DNA of 64,000 bases from Perca fluviatilis (GCF_010015445.1 NC_053118.1:15668437-15732436); one strand, 5' to 3'. Counted from the first letter of the stretch, positions 10,414 through 47,602 are shown. Notes: generated from the letters alone by a model not told the origin. Numbers and translations are program-made.

Positions 10414-12956
10414 CAGCATTCCCCAATTATTGTGAAATTTAATGGCATATTACCTTGTTCTACCGCTGTGTCTTCTAATCAGCGTGTGGCCTGACAGTTT
10501 TATTTTTTATTTATACGCTATCAACCTTTTGCAAAAGGTCATATTTACTGTATTTGGGGCTGGACAGTCTAGCCTCCTGTTGTGTATGAAGAAAGTGTTG
10601 TATCATTATAGTCTTGCTCAGTAGTAACTTATTATATTTTTTTTTTATCAGACACAAAGAGGAACAGACAGAAATAAAAACATTGTTGATACAATGTGTC
10701 ATCTTTGTCATTTCACCCTATTTCATCCCTGACCGAGAACAAAATCCCTGTGCACCCTTTGTCCCTGTGTGACCACGTTCACTTGATGTGCTTAGAGTAT
10801 CCTAAAATAGACTACAGCTGGAAAGGGAATTATAACTGCAAAATAGATATATTTGTATTTAATTGTTAATTTTGTCCTTCTTAATGACAGGGTTTTTAAA
10901 TGTAAATATTTACTTTGTAATTGTTCTCTGTAATCCACAATAATTACCCACTCAGTGAGTCTCTAATGTTGGCACCCTACAGCTTTCATAGAACAGATCC
11001 GATAAGCTTAAAATGGCACATTGGCATTAAGATACACTCAAAGAGGACAGATAGTCTTGTGACTGTATCCAGTAATCCAATTTACTCTATCTCCATTGAC
11101 AATGTGTTACAGTAAACCTGTTGATGTCACCCATTTCATTAACTATCTGTCATTCTCTTCTTACATTTTAAAGACATGGAAAAGGGGTCCTCAATTAATC
11201 TAAATGTGAGTGTTTTTTTGATTCCACCTTTCCTCCATTTGTTGACACTGGTAAAGGCCTCTGAGAGATGTTAGCTGTGTCGTTTTCTAAATGCTGTCAA
11301 GCCAAGACAATTGCAAACCAATTTTGTCCATGCAAGGATTGGGTTTAAAAGGTGCCATTATCACATCCAATAAACAACAGCAATTATGTATAATTGCATG
11401 TCTCGCTACTGACGTTGAAACTGAAAGGATATACACAAGAAAATGTGGAAGGGAATGGGATTTTCTTATTTAGAGGTGCACTGCACTATATGATATTGGC
11501 TTTATCCTAATATGAAACCGGGATGTGGACACTGAGGACACCTTTAAAAAGCTGCTCAAGACCCACTTGTTTTGTACTTGCTTTTATTTAGTTTCTCATT
11601 TAATTATACTTTTTATGTTTCATTGTGTCTACATTTCAAGTATCTTGCTCTCTTACTTTTTGGTTTTTGTCTTTTATTGTAAGGCACTTAATGAGGTCTG
11701 CTCTTGAAATTTACTTTCTCAATAGGTCCTATAGAGAAGCATGCCATTTGGAGAAAGAGACAGGAGAGCAAGAGTGCTCCAAAATGTGTGTGCGTGTGTG
11801 TCTGTGTGTCTGTCTGTCTGTCTGTCTGTGTTGATGGCTTGTTTTTTGTCGTACAGGGCCCTCTACTGACAAAACACCTGTACTACATATCCCTCCTTTA
11901 GAATATGTTTACAGTCATCGTCACATATCACAACAGTCAACACGTTCATGCACAAGCCCAGATGCCTTAGTCCAAAAAGAGAACATATCTTTGCCAAAGG
12001 AGCCGTGACTAGACAATGTTTGGCAAGCTACTGGATAATAATCAAATTTCAATCAGTTGATGAACCGTAAACAAATTCTAACATGCGTCCTTTATATCTC
12101 TTTGACTGGTAGATGTTGAAAAGCCCTATACAAAACATGTATCAAAAACTACATTCAGTGAAATACTAAGCACTAAAATAATATCCAATAGTCCAACAGA
12201 AAACACAACAGCATGTACACAATTAAAGCCATCTTAAAGCCTTTCTTTAGTTTTTCAAGACACAATTATAATTCCTTAATAACAGTGCATGTATATAACA
12301 TAACTAATCAATCTTATACCTACATAAGTTTTAGCATCAGGATGACACATGTTGACCTCCTCTACCTCCCCATGTTTTCTATCACACTGCAAAAAGACGA
12401 AAATAAATAAATATAGGCATTCCCTTATATTAATATGCTCCATTGTAAATCCTGTAATACATGTCTGCTGGCCTTTTCTCTAATGTATTTTAGATAAGTG
12501 TCTTTAAAGTAGCTCCTAAAAGCATGACTGCAACTTCTACATTAGATTCTAAGCTCTGTGCCAGTTTGCTGTTGTAGCCTATATATTCTAATATTTGAGC
12601 ATACAATCACATTTCAGTAGGCTATGTTCTTCAAGAAATTATGTTTGCAGCTACTCCTCTGCTAACAATTTTCGAATACTAGCACACTATATGATACAGC
12701 ACCATCATGTGGCCTCAAGTGAAAATTTGAGGTGCAGCTGTGTAATGCAGGCGGCTATATTGCTGTAGGTTACAACAACCAACATCATTATTGTACATTC
12801 TATAGGCCTAATATTACATATCATATCACAACATATATCATACTAAAGTTCTTTTGGGACTTTTGGCCCTGACTGAGTTTATTGTGGACACCCAACACGT
12901 CTCAATAGAGCGGTAATTGTGCCGCTGATTGCTGCTGATGATGAAAAGGGGTCATG
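10414..12956. other. Intergenic sequence without recognisable genes
   Basis: AT-rich sequence. At about 11530-11715 there is a short stretch resembling the 3' end of an old L2/Rex1-type LINE (cctttaaaaagctgctcaag, then acttgttttg). A TG/TGTC microsatellite lies at 11786-11830. No splice-bounded coding sequence was seen. Confidence 0.5.
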
Positions 12957-13200
12957 ACGACACTAGTCTATATCCTTGACGTTCCACTTCTGGGATTGCT
13001 CCGGTGCCACAGGAAATTCCGCCGGATGCATGTTTGTTCCCTTCAACTTTCTTTGTGTTTGAATTTTAAACTCTGGTGGATTTATGAGGACTATGGTTAA
13101 CTTCTCCTCAGATCTCTGCAGGGTAAATTGAGACAGCTATATATATATATATAGCTAGACTATGTTCAATCTGAGCTTTCTCTTGGACAAATTCGGAATA
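12957..13200. mobile_element. Family A element, copy 2 (truncated)
   Basis: Starts cactagtctatatccttgac and shares accggatg-like and tttatgaggactatggttaac blocks with copy 1, in the same orientation. It is cut off after ttctcttggac. A short (TA)n run at about 13138-13152 lies inside. The far half of the element and its second target duplication are absent. Confidence 0.6.
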
Positions 13201-13859
13201 TTGTCATATTCGGAATAATAGTGGAATATTGGTGTGCATATAAACGTACTGAATCGGTGAAGGAGGAGGAAAAGAAGTAAGAATAGGTTTTGGTCATGAT
13301 TATCCCTCTGGTACCATATAGCAGCTGACCAAACTTAAAATTAAACTAGGCTAGCTTTGCCGCAACAAGTATATGGTAGGCTTTCAACATAATGTAGGCT
13401 ATAATAATGCATGGCTTCATATAGTGGGGAAATGTTAACATGCATTTACACTAAAGACATTGCACTAAAAATATATATATATATAATCCAGACATGTAGG
13501 CATTATGAATGAATCTGGCTTTTTATGTCTGCAACAGGAAACGTGCCACTTAAAGGACATAGAGTATATCCCTGTTGTTACGCAACACAATTACACAGAA
13601 CAAACATGTTTTTTGTCCCACTCTCGAGATGTCACCGCTGGGTTTCCAATTCTCTTGATACCCTATTAACTTTCTCACATGGCTGTTGGAGGGTTTTGCA
13701 TCGTCTAAGTCTAACAATTGTTTCAACTATTTTTTTTTTTCCTCACAGCGCTCTTCATGCGTCTTTGTTTCCTACACTGGCAGTGCGCATTTTATTAAAT
13801 AAGCCTGTTGTCACTTATCACTTAATAAATGATTGACTCCCTGTTCATTACGGCTGTGA

Positions 13860-14384
13860 AAAGTCCCTGGTAAGCGGTGAGAAAACAGCAGCGCGTTCCC
13901 ATGGATACGTCCCAACAGATGAGCTCCCAGGATACAGCTCCCAGCATACATCCTGGGGAAACTACAGAGACCCGTTTGGCCAAACCATCACTTGTTGCGT
14001 AGCGGTGCACGCGAAGCGAATAACTCTGCGCCGTTCCCTCTGTAACGGATTGAGATTCTGCAAAATGTATGGAGCGTTGACATAACGCCGGGGAATATCA
14101 ACAGAACTGATGCATGCGCTCATGTGTTTTATTCAGTAACCTCATCTTTAACCCGGGAGCTCGTCGCCTTTCGCCCTGAACGCTTCTGTGTCCAAACTGT
14201 CCACTTCGTTTATCCCCACTCAACCCTAAACATTTGGCCAGGATGGACCAGCTCTAATGTTATTATAATGGCCTATAAGCCTTTATCTCGCAATTGGGGT
14301 AAAGCTGCTGTAAGTTTATTATAACAAAGATCTCTCTCTCTCTCTCTCTGTCGCGTGCCAGCTTGCTTGCTTTCACGCACAACG
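13860..14384 (+). promoter_or_regulatory. dcdc2: Probable promoter and 5' UTR of dcdc2
   Basis: Richer in GC and CpG than its surroundings, which suggests a CpG-type promoter. It ends in a short (TC)n run at 14331-14350 just before the initiator context aacgATGG. No TATA box was assigned and the transcription start site cannot be read from sequence alone. Confidence 0.5.
13895..13908. promoter_or_regulatory. Candidate RFX X-box in the dcdc2 promoter
   Basis: gttcccatggatac matches the palindromic X-box consensus GTTNCCATGGNAAC at 12 of the 13 specified positions. It lies about 480 bp upstream of the dcdc2 start codon, in the GC-richer stretch from 13860. RFX factors drive ciliary genes through this motif, and human DCDC2 is reported to be RFX-regulated through X-boxes. 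The match here is by eye. Confidence 0.5.
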
Positions 14385-38351
<23,967 letters not shown>

Positions 38352-38910
38352 GAGAAAATTGTAGGATGGACAGTGTTGTGTTGAAAATAGTAAGCAATAC
38401 TTCTACAATCTAAAAGTAATGAAGGTGGCAGAGCAAATTCACAGAAAGTGAAAGCAAAGGTTGTTTTACGGCCATGTAGAATCTGCACTGAGAAGTAAAC
38501 GAGCGAAAAGTAGTAGAAGCTTTGAATGGCTGCTAAATGATGTCAGGTACAAAAACACCATCAGAATTTCAGGTATATATTCAAAAGCTATTTATCAAAA
38601 CATTATTCATAACTATCATGTCTGAAACAGACAAATAAAAGTTACATACATATTCTTATTTTTCATTAAGTCTTACTATTACCTCTTGGGCTGCTTTATC
38701 GTTTCAGTATACATTGTCTGTGAGCACTGTAGTGAGTGATTAAAATTACTAGTAACAGACTTTAAATGTTTAAACATGTTTATTTTTAACAGGTGTGATT
38801 ATACTAGTTGCTTGTTTTTAAAGATGTTTTTGTATGTTTGTTATTTTTGTCTATTTTCCAAAGCAAGTGATAGAAGTGAACTTTTTTTTAAGTTGATACA
38901 ATAAACTGTG
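38352..38910 (+). other. dcdc2: dcdc2 3' UTR with candidate poly(A) signals
   Basis: AATAAA occurs at 38634-38639 and 38900-38905, with another at about 39013. The sequence is AT-rich and non-coding. Which signal is used cannot be decided from sequence. Confidence 0.5.
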
Positions 38911-39477
38911 TGTAATGTTGTAAGCATACAGTATGTGTCTGAATGTTCCACATCATAATCATTCATTATGTCTTATGCATATTTGTTTATTTACATCTAT
39001 CTTCTACAATAACAATAAAAGAGAAACATTACAGTGAGGCACCTTTAAAAGATACTTTAAATAAATAAATAAAATGACTGTAATCATATTTGTCCAAAAA
39101 TAATAAAAAATAATGACACCTAAAGTGTGATAATGCTAATTTGTTTGTGGCAGTGAATATCGTCAGTATCGACTTTACAGACTTGTTTGTCAAATTGAAC
39201 AATATATAATACTCATAAGTCCCCGGCTGAGTGCCGCTACGTTGGAGTTTACCCCGGTGGACTATGCCTACGGGTTGTGGGTGGGGAGAAACTCTGACTG
39301 TTGTGCCTATGCACCAAACAAAAGCTCAGAGTATTCAGCCTTCTTGGAGACCTTAATGGAGCCCTGCATGGGGCTCCAGTGGGGGACTTCAACGGGCACG
39401 TGGGCAATGATGGAGACACATGGAGAAGCGTGATTGGGAGGAACGGCCTCCCTGATCTAAACCAGAGTGGTTGATTT

Positions 39478-39885
39478 TTGTTGGACTTCTGTGCTAGTCA
39501 TGGATTGTCTATAAAGAACACCATGTTTGAATATAGGGATGCTCATAAGTGTACTTGGTACCAGAGCACCCGAGGCCAAAGGTCAATGATCAATTTTATA
39601 ATTGTTTCATCTGATCTGAGGCCGTATGTTTTGGACACTCGGGTGAAGAGGGGGGCGGAGCTGTCAACCGATCACCATCTGGTGGTGAGTTGGGTCATCG
39701 GGTGGGTGAAGACTCTGGACAGACCTGGTAAGCCCGAACAGGTAATGCGGGTAAATTGGGAACGTCTGGAGGAGGCCCCTGTCCGACAGACTTTCAACTC
39801 ACACCTCCGGCGGAGCTTTTTGTGCATCCCTGTGGAGGCTGGGGGCATTGAACAGGTGGACAATGTTCAAAGTTTCCATTGCTGA
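39478..39885 (+). pseudogene. LINE endonuclease-domain fragment
   Basis: A 135-codon stretch from the C-terminal half of an AP-endonuclease-type LINE domain. Visible are CTWYQSTRGQRSMINFIIVS, with the Asp of the usual IDF motif changed to Asn, and the catalytic-type STDHHLVV, which keeps the Asp-His pair. A frameshift near 39856 (EQVDNVQS) breaks the connection to the rest of ORF2. Confidence 0.7.
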
Positions 39886-40256
39886 AGCTGTGGCGGGGAG
39901 CTGTGGTCTTAGGCGCCTCAAGGGGCGATAACCCACGAACACCGTGGTGGACACCAGTGGTCAGGGAAGCCGTCCGACTGAAGAAGGAGTTTTTCCGGGA
40001 TATGTTATCGCAGAGGACTCTGGAGGCAGTTGCAGGGTACCGAAGGGCTGCAGCCTTTGCCGTGAAAGTGGCAAAGCAGCGGGTGTGGGAGAAGTTCGGA
40101 GAAGACATGAAGAAGGATTTTCGGTCGGCACCAAGGTGCTTCTGGAAAACCGCCACTTCAGGAAGGGGAAGCGGGGAACCATCAAAGCTGTGTACAGTAA
40201 GGAGGGGACGCTGTTGACCTCAACTGAGGAGGTAATATGGCGGTGGAAGGAGCACT

Positions 40257-40801
40257 TTGAGGATGTTAGAGGCAGAGCTGGAGGATGATGGGGGATTGTC
40301 GTCGATTTCCCTGGTGGAGGTCGCTGAGGTAGTCAAACAACTCCACAGTGGCAAAGCCCCAGGGATTGATGAGATCTGTCCAGAAATACTGAAATCTCTG
40401 GGTGTGGAGGGGCTGTCTTGGATGACACGCCTCTCCAACATTGTTTGGAAGTCTGGGACAGTGCCAAAGAGTGGCAGAACGGGGTGGTGGTTCTCCTGTT
40501 CAAAAAGGGGGACCAGAGGGTGTGTGCCAATTACAGGGTATCATACTTCTCAGCCTCCCTGGTAAAGTCTACTCCAAGGTGCTGGAAAGGAGGGTTCAGC
40601 CGATAGTCGAACCTCGGGTTGAAGAAGAACAATGTGGATTCCGTCCTGGTCGTGGAAGAACGGACCAGATCTTCTCTCTCGTGTTTTGTGGATCTGGAGA
40701 AGGCGTATGACCGGGTCCCCCGGGAGATACTGTGGGAGGTGCTGCGGGAGTATGGGGTGAGAGGGTCCCTTCTCAGGGCCATCCAGTCTCTGTATGACTA
40801 A
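40257..40801 (+). pseudogene. LINE reverse transcriptase N-terminal fragment
   Basis: Three overlapping frames together give the fingers/palm start: KQLHSGKAPGIDEICPEIL, VVVLLFKKGDQRVCANYR, KVLERRVQPIVEPRVEEEQC, GFRPGRGRTDQIF and CFVDLEKAYDRVPREILWEV. The first palm Asp is in VDLEKAYD. A stop follows SLYD. Because it is split among three frames it cannot be translated. Confidence 0.7.
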
Positions 40802-41537
40802 AGCGAGAGCTGTGTCCGGGTTCTCGGCAGTAAGTCAGACTTGTTTCAGGTAAGGGATGGGATGAGGATCAGCACCTCTAAATCTGTGGCCATGCTTCTC
40901 ACCAGGAAATAGGTAGGGAATGAGTCCTTACCCCAAGCGAAGGAATTCAAATACCTTGGGTTCTTGTTTGCGAGTCAGGGGACAATGGAGCGGGAGATTG
41001 GTCGGAGAATCGGCGCAGCGTGGGCGGTATTACATTCAATTTATCGCACCATTGTGATGAAAAGAGAGCTGAGCCAGAACGTCAGTTTTCGTTCTACCCT
41101 TACCTATGGTCATGAATGCTGGGTCATGACCGAAAGAACGAGGTCCAGGGTACAAGCGGCCGAAATGGGTTTTCTCAGGAGGGTGGCTGTCGTTTTTGCT
41201 TTGGGTAAGTTTAAAACAAAAGTAGAGAGCCAAGAAAATAGTTTAGCATTCACAGTTATATTAGTAGCCTGTGATTAGTGTACATACTTTCATTTGTTTA
41301 ATTGTTCATCAGAATAGGTTGCACAAAATTCTGGGCCCTGTAGAAAGACATTCGCTATGGGCCCATTCCCGCATCCACAGCTCTTCATTCTAGCATCTTT
41401 TTGGGCCCTCCTCACATGAGGGCCCTGGTTACTCAGTCCCATTTCCACCCCCACTCCGACACCGCTGCATGAGGATAATGTGTGCACAAAAACATGAGTG
41501 CTTCCAGTAGCACATTACAATTTGGCACTACTTAACA

Positions 41538-42000
41538 GTGTTGTAGTACTCAAGACCTGTCTTGATCTTGGACTTTTTGAAGGTCTCGTCTCGGAATCGG
41601 ACACATTTTTACTCGGTCTTGGATAAAGAGGATTTTATTTCAAGACCGGTCAAGACCACAACTGCAATGAGTTCACTAAATTGCCTCTGCATTGTTTAAT
41701 TTTATGTGTCAATATCATTACTGTGATTGAATGTAATGCTTCAAATGCAACCAATACCATGACTGATTTCTAATTTGAAATTTGTTACTGTTAACCCCCT
41801 CTCCCCACCCCCTTAACACGCACTCCCAAGAAAGTGAACGCGGAAGACAGGAGAAGCTCTGTGTGTCTGGCACTGGTCTGGTCTTGGTCTTGACTCAATA
41901 ACAACCCCTTAAAGTCTTGGTCTTGACTTGGTCTCGATACACTCTGGTCTTGGTGATGACTTGGTCTCTGTTTGGGTGGTTTTGACTACTACTAACACTG
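41538..42000. mobile_element. DNA transposon relic with inverted ends
   Basis: Left end cagtgttgtagtactcaaga and right-end complement cagtgttagtagtagtcaaa form inverted repeats. The interior is rich in repeated cttggtcttgact motifs facing both ways. No coding capacity and no exact target duplication were found. Confidence 0.6.
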
Positions 42001-42435
42001 CTATTAATCTACCAATTAATATAATAATAATGTGTATTAACCATATCTTATTTAGGCATATAATCTAATTTTAGGAACAAAGATGCAAAGCTTGAATAGC
42101 TTTATGTAAAACAACATGAGAGAGATGTGATGTAGCTAACCTTTTTATTTTATTCAGTTATTTTGCCTCTCTGTTTTCCCATGAAACAAGGTTGCATAAA
42201 GCCACTATAAACTGCCTCCCACAGGCAGGGAACTGTAGTGTGTAAACTGTGATCTAAATCAGTGACTATGATGACCTCACCACCCTCTCATCCCTGCAGC
42301 TGTTCAAATTGGGATTCATGCAGCCAATGTGTCCGTGAGTCACCATCCCACGGGAGAGGGAGAACATGGTGAGAGAGGAGGGTGAGGTAGAAGGAGAAAG
42401 GAAAGAGCAAGAGACACAGACAGTGGCAGAAGAGG

Positions 42436-42558
<123 letters not shown>

Positions 42559-43412
42559 TCATACCGCCTGACTGAGGTGATGATCCTCAAGGTGCTATTT
42601 CTGGAGGTACCATCAATTCTGTGTGTGCATGTGGGCGTGTTAATAAGCCTGTGGACAGCACTGACACCCTTCTGCGCTTCCCCTACCAAAATGAATTTCC
42701 TGATTGATTACAGTAAGAGCTTCTACGCGGTGTAATGAAGGCTTAGTGGAACACCATTGACAGTTTGGAGTCGTTTATTAATGAAAACCAAATCCAATAA
42801 TTACTCATTCTTTTTCTTTTTTTCCTCTGTGACGCAAAGGGGACATACTTTATCTTTAATAACAAAAACCAACTCAACATGTCAAGTATATTGAACTGAC
42901 ACTGTATTTCAGGTAAGATTTAGATGACAAAAGTGCCAGTTGTTTGGCACAATTCAAAACAGCAAGGCAGTGATTTGTACAATTACAAGGTTGAAAAAGC
43001 AGTACAAGAATAAAACAGACATATTCACATTATATCACTAATTTGAGCGATTCAGATGGCCTAATGGCCTTGTGATAACTGCATAATAACATTTATTTCT
43101 GTTCTCTGCATGGTTAGGTATGAAGTATTATCAATCTTGAAGATATACTGACAATGTAAAATGTGTATAGAACTTAAGTGGTGATGAAGTGAACTTTTTT
43201 CTGTCCATTTGCTATGTATAGTTTAGTGAGTATGTTTCAATTAAAACGATAAATACAATCTTCACACATTTTGAGCTGTGGATATTTCAATTTTATTGTG
43301 TTCTTTGAAAAATAGAAAAATTGTATATTGACATTGATATATATTTGTTCTTTATCCAATAAAACCTCCAATAAATACAGTATACATTTTTTTATTTACT
43401 AGGAGAATCCAC

Positions 43413-44164
43413 GGTAACCCTTTATAATAACCATCATTAATACATGGCAAATTGATAGTTAATTTAACTTAAGTCAATATGTATTTAACGAACAACACAA
43501 AATTATGACTACTATTGTTTACTAATTATGAGTGATGCTACAATTGTTATTTTAACAGTTTATTGTTGCTCATATAACATTTTATATATTATATTAAGTA
43601 TTTGTTAATGATTACCCAAATGATGTGTAAACCTTTAAGAAATCGTTTGTAATTTGTTTAAAAACATTATTTGGATGGCTATAATAAAGTTGCAACTGAT
43701 GATTATAATACCTTGTTAATGCTTAATAGGTATGTTCCATTATTTAGATAGCTATCACTATTCACTATCACTATTCAGTGCACAAATATATCAAATAATC
43801 ATCTATTTCTTTGATCACTAAAAAGATTAAATTGGTCCAAATTAATGTTACTTGGTGCTTTATTACCCATCTATTGATCATTAATCAATTTGAAATTAAT
43901 CTAATTATAAGCATTGCAGTTGCAACTTTATAATAGCATCCAAATAATGTTTATAGATGGTTCACAAAACAATTATTGACCATTAACAATTAAATGTATT
44001 AACTAATTATTTGATATACTATATATACACTAAACTAATGATAAAATAAGATACATTATAACATTACTCGTAAACTTTATAAATCATCATTACATTGTAT
44101 ATAACTATTAACTAATTAACTATCAATTTACCATTTGATAATGATGTTATTATAAAGTGTTATC
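43413..44164. mobile_element. AT-rich foldback MITE with perfect 8-bp target duplication
   Basis: Identical flanks gaatccac at 43405-43412 and 44165-44172. The left end ggtaaccctttataataa is mirrored by the right-end complement gataacactttataataa, and the similarity extends over aaattgatagttaatt. About 752 bp, very AT-rich, no ORF. The 8-bp duplication suggests hAT mobilisation. Confidence 0.8.
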
Positions 44165-44496
44165 GAATCCACTGTTACATCAGGAGCCACTTAACCTGGG
44201 ACATGGTCAGATTAAGAGCAGAAAAATATCCATTTGGGATTGTAATGCAGAACTCAACTTTGGCCAATGTAAGGATACAAATAAACTCACAATTCATAGC
44301 ATGAAACTCCAAATCAGCACATGTATTGATCTCTTAATAACGCTCCGACCACACTGGTTTGTTCATAACAGATTGTTTAACAGCTGGGTTTTTCTTCTTG
44401 TACTGTATGTTTGCAGCTTAACAGTGGTTGTGTAAATTCCTTGAACATTTCTTCATTATTAGTATATTGTTCTGTATAGTTATATATGTTTGTGTT

Positions 44497-44611
44497 GTAT
44501 CTAAGACCTTGGTCTTAGATACATATTAATATTCCTACATATTCCTACAACTTTCACTCTATTCTGTGATGTAATTTCAACATTGAAATTACATCGTTAG
44601 TTGTAGGATGT
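44497..44611. repeat. Pair of near-perfect hairpins
   Basis: gtatctaagacc-tt-ggtcttagatac (44497-44522) and gatgtaatttcaa-ca-ttgaaattacatc (44568-44595). The second lies inside a further inverted pair cctacaac (44544) and gttgtagg (44600). They may be the core of a small MITE. Confidence 0.7.
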
Positions 44612-44944
44612 TAAAAGTAGGATGTTAAAATATTAAAAGGTCAACTTACATGAACATAGGTGGCTAGCATAGCAATAGCTTTTATAGCTTATATAACATG
44701 TATTTATAAATAACCTGTATTGTTTTATGTATTTGCCATTGTTGCTTCATAGATTTGAAGGGGATACAATGTTTGGACAGACCTGCAGCATTGGCGCACA
44801 GTACGAGGCATGTAGCTTGATGGGACTTCGACTGTGACTAACACAAAACATTGTTCTAAGCAAGTACAGTAAAAAAAGAATGCTGCATTTTTACAATATA
44901 TGCTGTATCTGTGTGCAATAAACATACCATCCTCACCCACTGTA

Positions 44945-45370
44945 TAGGTCGACTGTGCAAGCAGCTCATAAGGACCCCAACAAGTCCTCTGAAACATACA
45001 ACTCTATAGGTCGTTTATTCCTACCCTCTAAAATGACCTATAGGAGCGTTTCATAAATTAACGCCCCTGGCGGTGGCAGGAAATACGACCTACAGGAGCA
45101 TTTTAGAGAATGTAATGGTCGCGGTTTTAAACCCATCACAGTTTGGTTATGTTTAGACACAAACACTACTTAACTACTTAAGTTCAGAAAAATATTGTGG
45201 TTTGCGTTACTTCACTTCGGATTACCCACCTGACTCAGAGCGTGACGTAATTCAGTTTGTTCTGCAAAGTTAAAGAAAATTGCTGTGTATTTTTAATTTC
45301 ATTGACACACAAGCTCTGGTCTCCTGGGTAGAACTCCTGTGTTTGTTTAAAAACTAAACTTAAACTTAAA
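44945..45370. repeat. Dispersed repeat sharing blocks with 47041-47180
   Basis: ggtcgactgtgcaagcagct at about 44947 corresponds to ggtcgattgtgcaagtagct at 47043. Another block near 45300-45350, read in complement, resembles the acacaggaatttcactcagg region at 47104. The two copies are rearranged relative to each other. Class unknown. Confidence 0.4.
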
Positions 45371-47602
45371 GCTAAACTTAATCCATTTTAACTACGTTAC
45401 GTTAAATAGAATGGTCCCATGACAAAAAGTGCCACCGCGATCACATGTTTATGTCAGGTGTTGAAGACAGCCACCGGGGGGGCATATCACAACGCTAAAT
45501 AGAACGCTTATAAATGTTGTTTTGAGAATCAGTGACAATCGACCCTTTCTGTGGTTGAGGTGTAAAGGTGTTGGGAAAGGATACAAAACAAACACAAGAA
45601 GCAACAACATACAACTTACAATTTAAAGTGGCATGGTCACAATATTTAAAAAAATATATATTCAAAATACACTAAGTTTTTAAAAAGCAGCAAAACATGA
45701 CCATTACTAGCTTATTGTGCTTGTAAGTTGAAGATAAAGCGCCTGTGAGTGCCAAGCTTGAATACAATAAATAAAATAAAAACCTTCTTCTGTTTCTCAT
45801 ATGGTACGCAAGTGAATATGCAACCAGTTTAAAAAAAAAGCTTTAGTGATACATAAGTACTGTATGCTGTTCAGCTCAATGTAGTTTCAAGTTTTGTGTT
45901 TGAGCACAGGAAGGCAGTTATTGTTGAAAGCATCAGTGGATCCAGACAGACTAAACAATGAGCGCTGTCAAACACATGTAGCTGATGTGTGATCTCACTG
46001 GAGATCTGAATGCACTCTCCTTATCCCCCTGTTATGTTATATAAGCTGTCACATTGTTGGTCTTCATTTCAACAAGCAGCACCTGCACATCTCTAACTCA
46101 CGACTACCAACTGCAAAAAATGTACATGCTTGGTCAGATAGGTGTGTGTCTACATGCTTGTGTTTGTCAAAGGAAGATAAAGAGACAAAGAAAGGAATAG
46201 CATGCTTAATGAAAAAAGATAATATATATTTTTTAGAGATAGAAGGCATTAAGAATGCATTATTTGTATTATCTTGAAAGTAATCTGTTTGATTATGATT
46301 TTTTTTACTTGACAGAGTATGGTTTAATGTACCTTTCATCAGTGTGTCTGGTCTGGTCTGGTCTATAAATCCTGCTGTAGATTCACTGAGGGAGACAATG
46401 TCAGAGGCCTAATAAGACAGAAGATAATGTCAGTGTTAAATCTACCCTGAAGGTCTGCTCTATTCTGTGTTTTTCTCGAATCTGTTCTGGTGATGTGTGA
46501 ACTTCTAGCAGATCATTTGTTAAGACTGCTCTTGGCTTGTTGTTGGATGTAAACTTAAAAGAAGTATTCACATGTACGTATACTGTGCGTTTGTGACTGA
46601 CAGCTCTGACTGAGTGTTGTGATAAAGTTGCACTGCACATACATGTACACACAAAGTAGGCACATAGAAACTCTCATCCTAAGTTGCCTTTTAGACACTA
46701 GGCAGAGATAATGGTTGTTTTGTTCAGTTCTTCTTTTGATCATTTTCTGGCAATGGGGGCCAATCACCAATAACTTCAAACAACACTGCATCTGCTGCTC
46801 TGCACCCTCCAGCATTAACACTATCCTTTTTTACAAAATGTGAATCCTCTTGACAGAAAAAATACTCGGTGGAAGCTACGATGTTGTTGTTCAGCGGCTG
46901 TGTTCTATTGATTTGTTTCTGTGTTTTGTTTTCTGGGTAGGGCTCAAGACCTGCATGTGCTTTATCGGATCACTATAAATTTAATACAACTGATGTCCAA
47001 AAAGAAGGCTTAAACTTTGCTCAGCCAAAAAACCACCACATGGGTCGATTGTGCAAGTAGCTCATAACGGCCGAATATTAAGTTTCCTGTTAGGGTCAAA
47101 CAAACACAGGAATTTCACTCAGGAGACCGGGATTCGTTTCTTGTGTCTCGTGTGAAATCAAAGGTCAACTGTTTTGAAATTTAAGTTTTACCTATCAGTA
47201 TATGGACCTTAATCCATGATTCAATCACCTACATGTTGCTATGTTACGTCCTCATTTTAGTATTTTAAGCCAATCCCTGATTTTTTACTAACGCTACGTA
47301 TTTTTGTTGCCTAAACTTCACTAGTTACATTGGACTATGTTTAATACGTGTTTAGTCTTCGGAAAATCAACCTATAATGTTGTTTAGGTGTGAGGATGTG
47401 TTGCTATATTACTTTAAAATAAAGTGTTAATTTCAAACACAGCAAATAAAGATGAATAACCAATACTACAGGACATGTAAGATGACCTTTCAAAAGAAAG
47501 AAATTCACACGTAGACTGATCCACACACGTGTTCGCACTTGCACACAGTCTGCGCACCAAAACACTCGTCACGCACACTTCACGCCTTCATCTGGACTTC
47601 TG
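45371..47602. other. Intergenic DNA downstream of nrsn1
   Basis: No coding exon was recognised. It is AT-rich, with the second copy of the dispersed repeat at 47041-47180. The 3' UTR of nrsn1 must run into this region on the minus strand; I could not assign its poly(A) signal. Confidence 0.5.

Larger units (their letters stand above)
39190..41190 (+). mobile_element. Second copy of the Rex/RTE-like LINE, internally deleted
   Basis: Covers part of the endonuclease domain ([59 protein letters not shown]) and the reverse transcriptase start (GKAPGIDEICPEILKSLG; EEQCGFRPGRGRTDQIFSL; FVDLEKAYDRVPREILWEVL). It then skips the FADD palm block, resumes at GMRISTSKS, and stops near 41190 after FLRRVAV. 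Frames shift repeatedly. It is missing both its 5' end and its normal 3' end. Confidence 0.8.

Noticed and set aside
41538..42000. Clean target duplication for the cttggtcttgact element
   Set aside because: Flanks actacttaa and ctattaat are only partly similar, so I did not claim a duplication.
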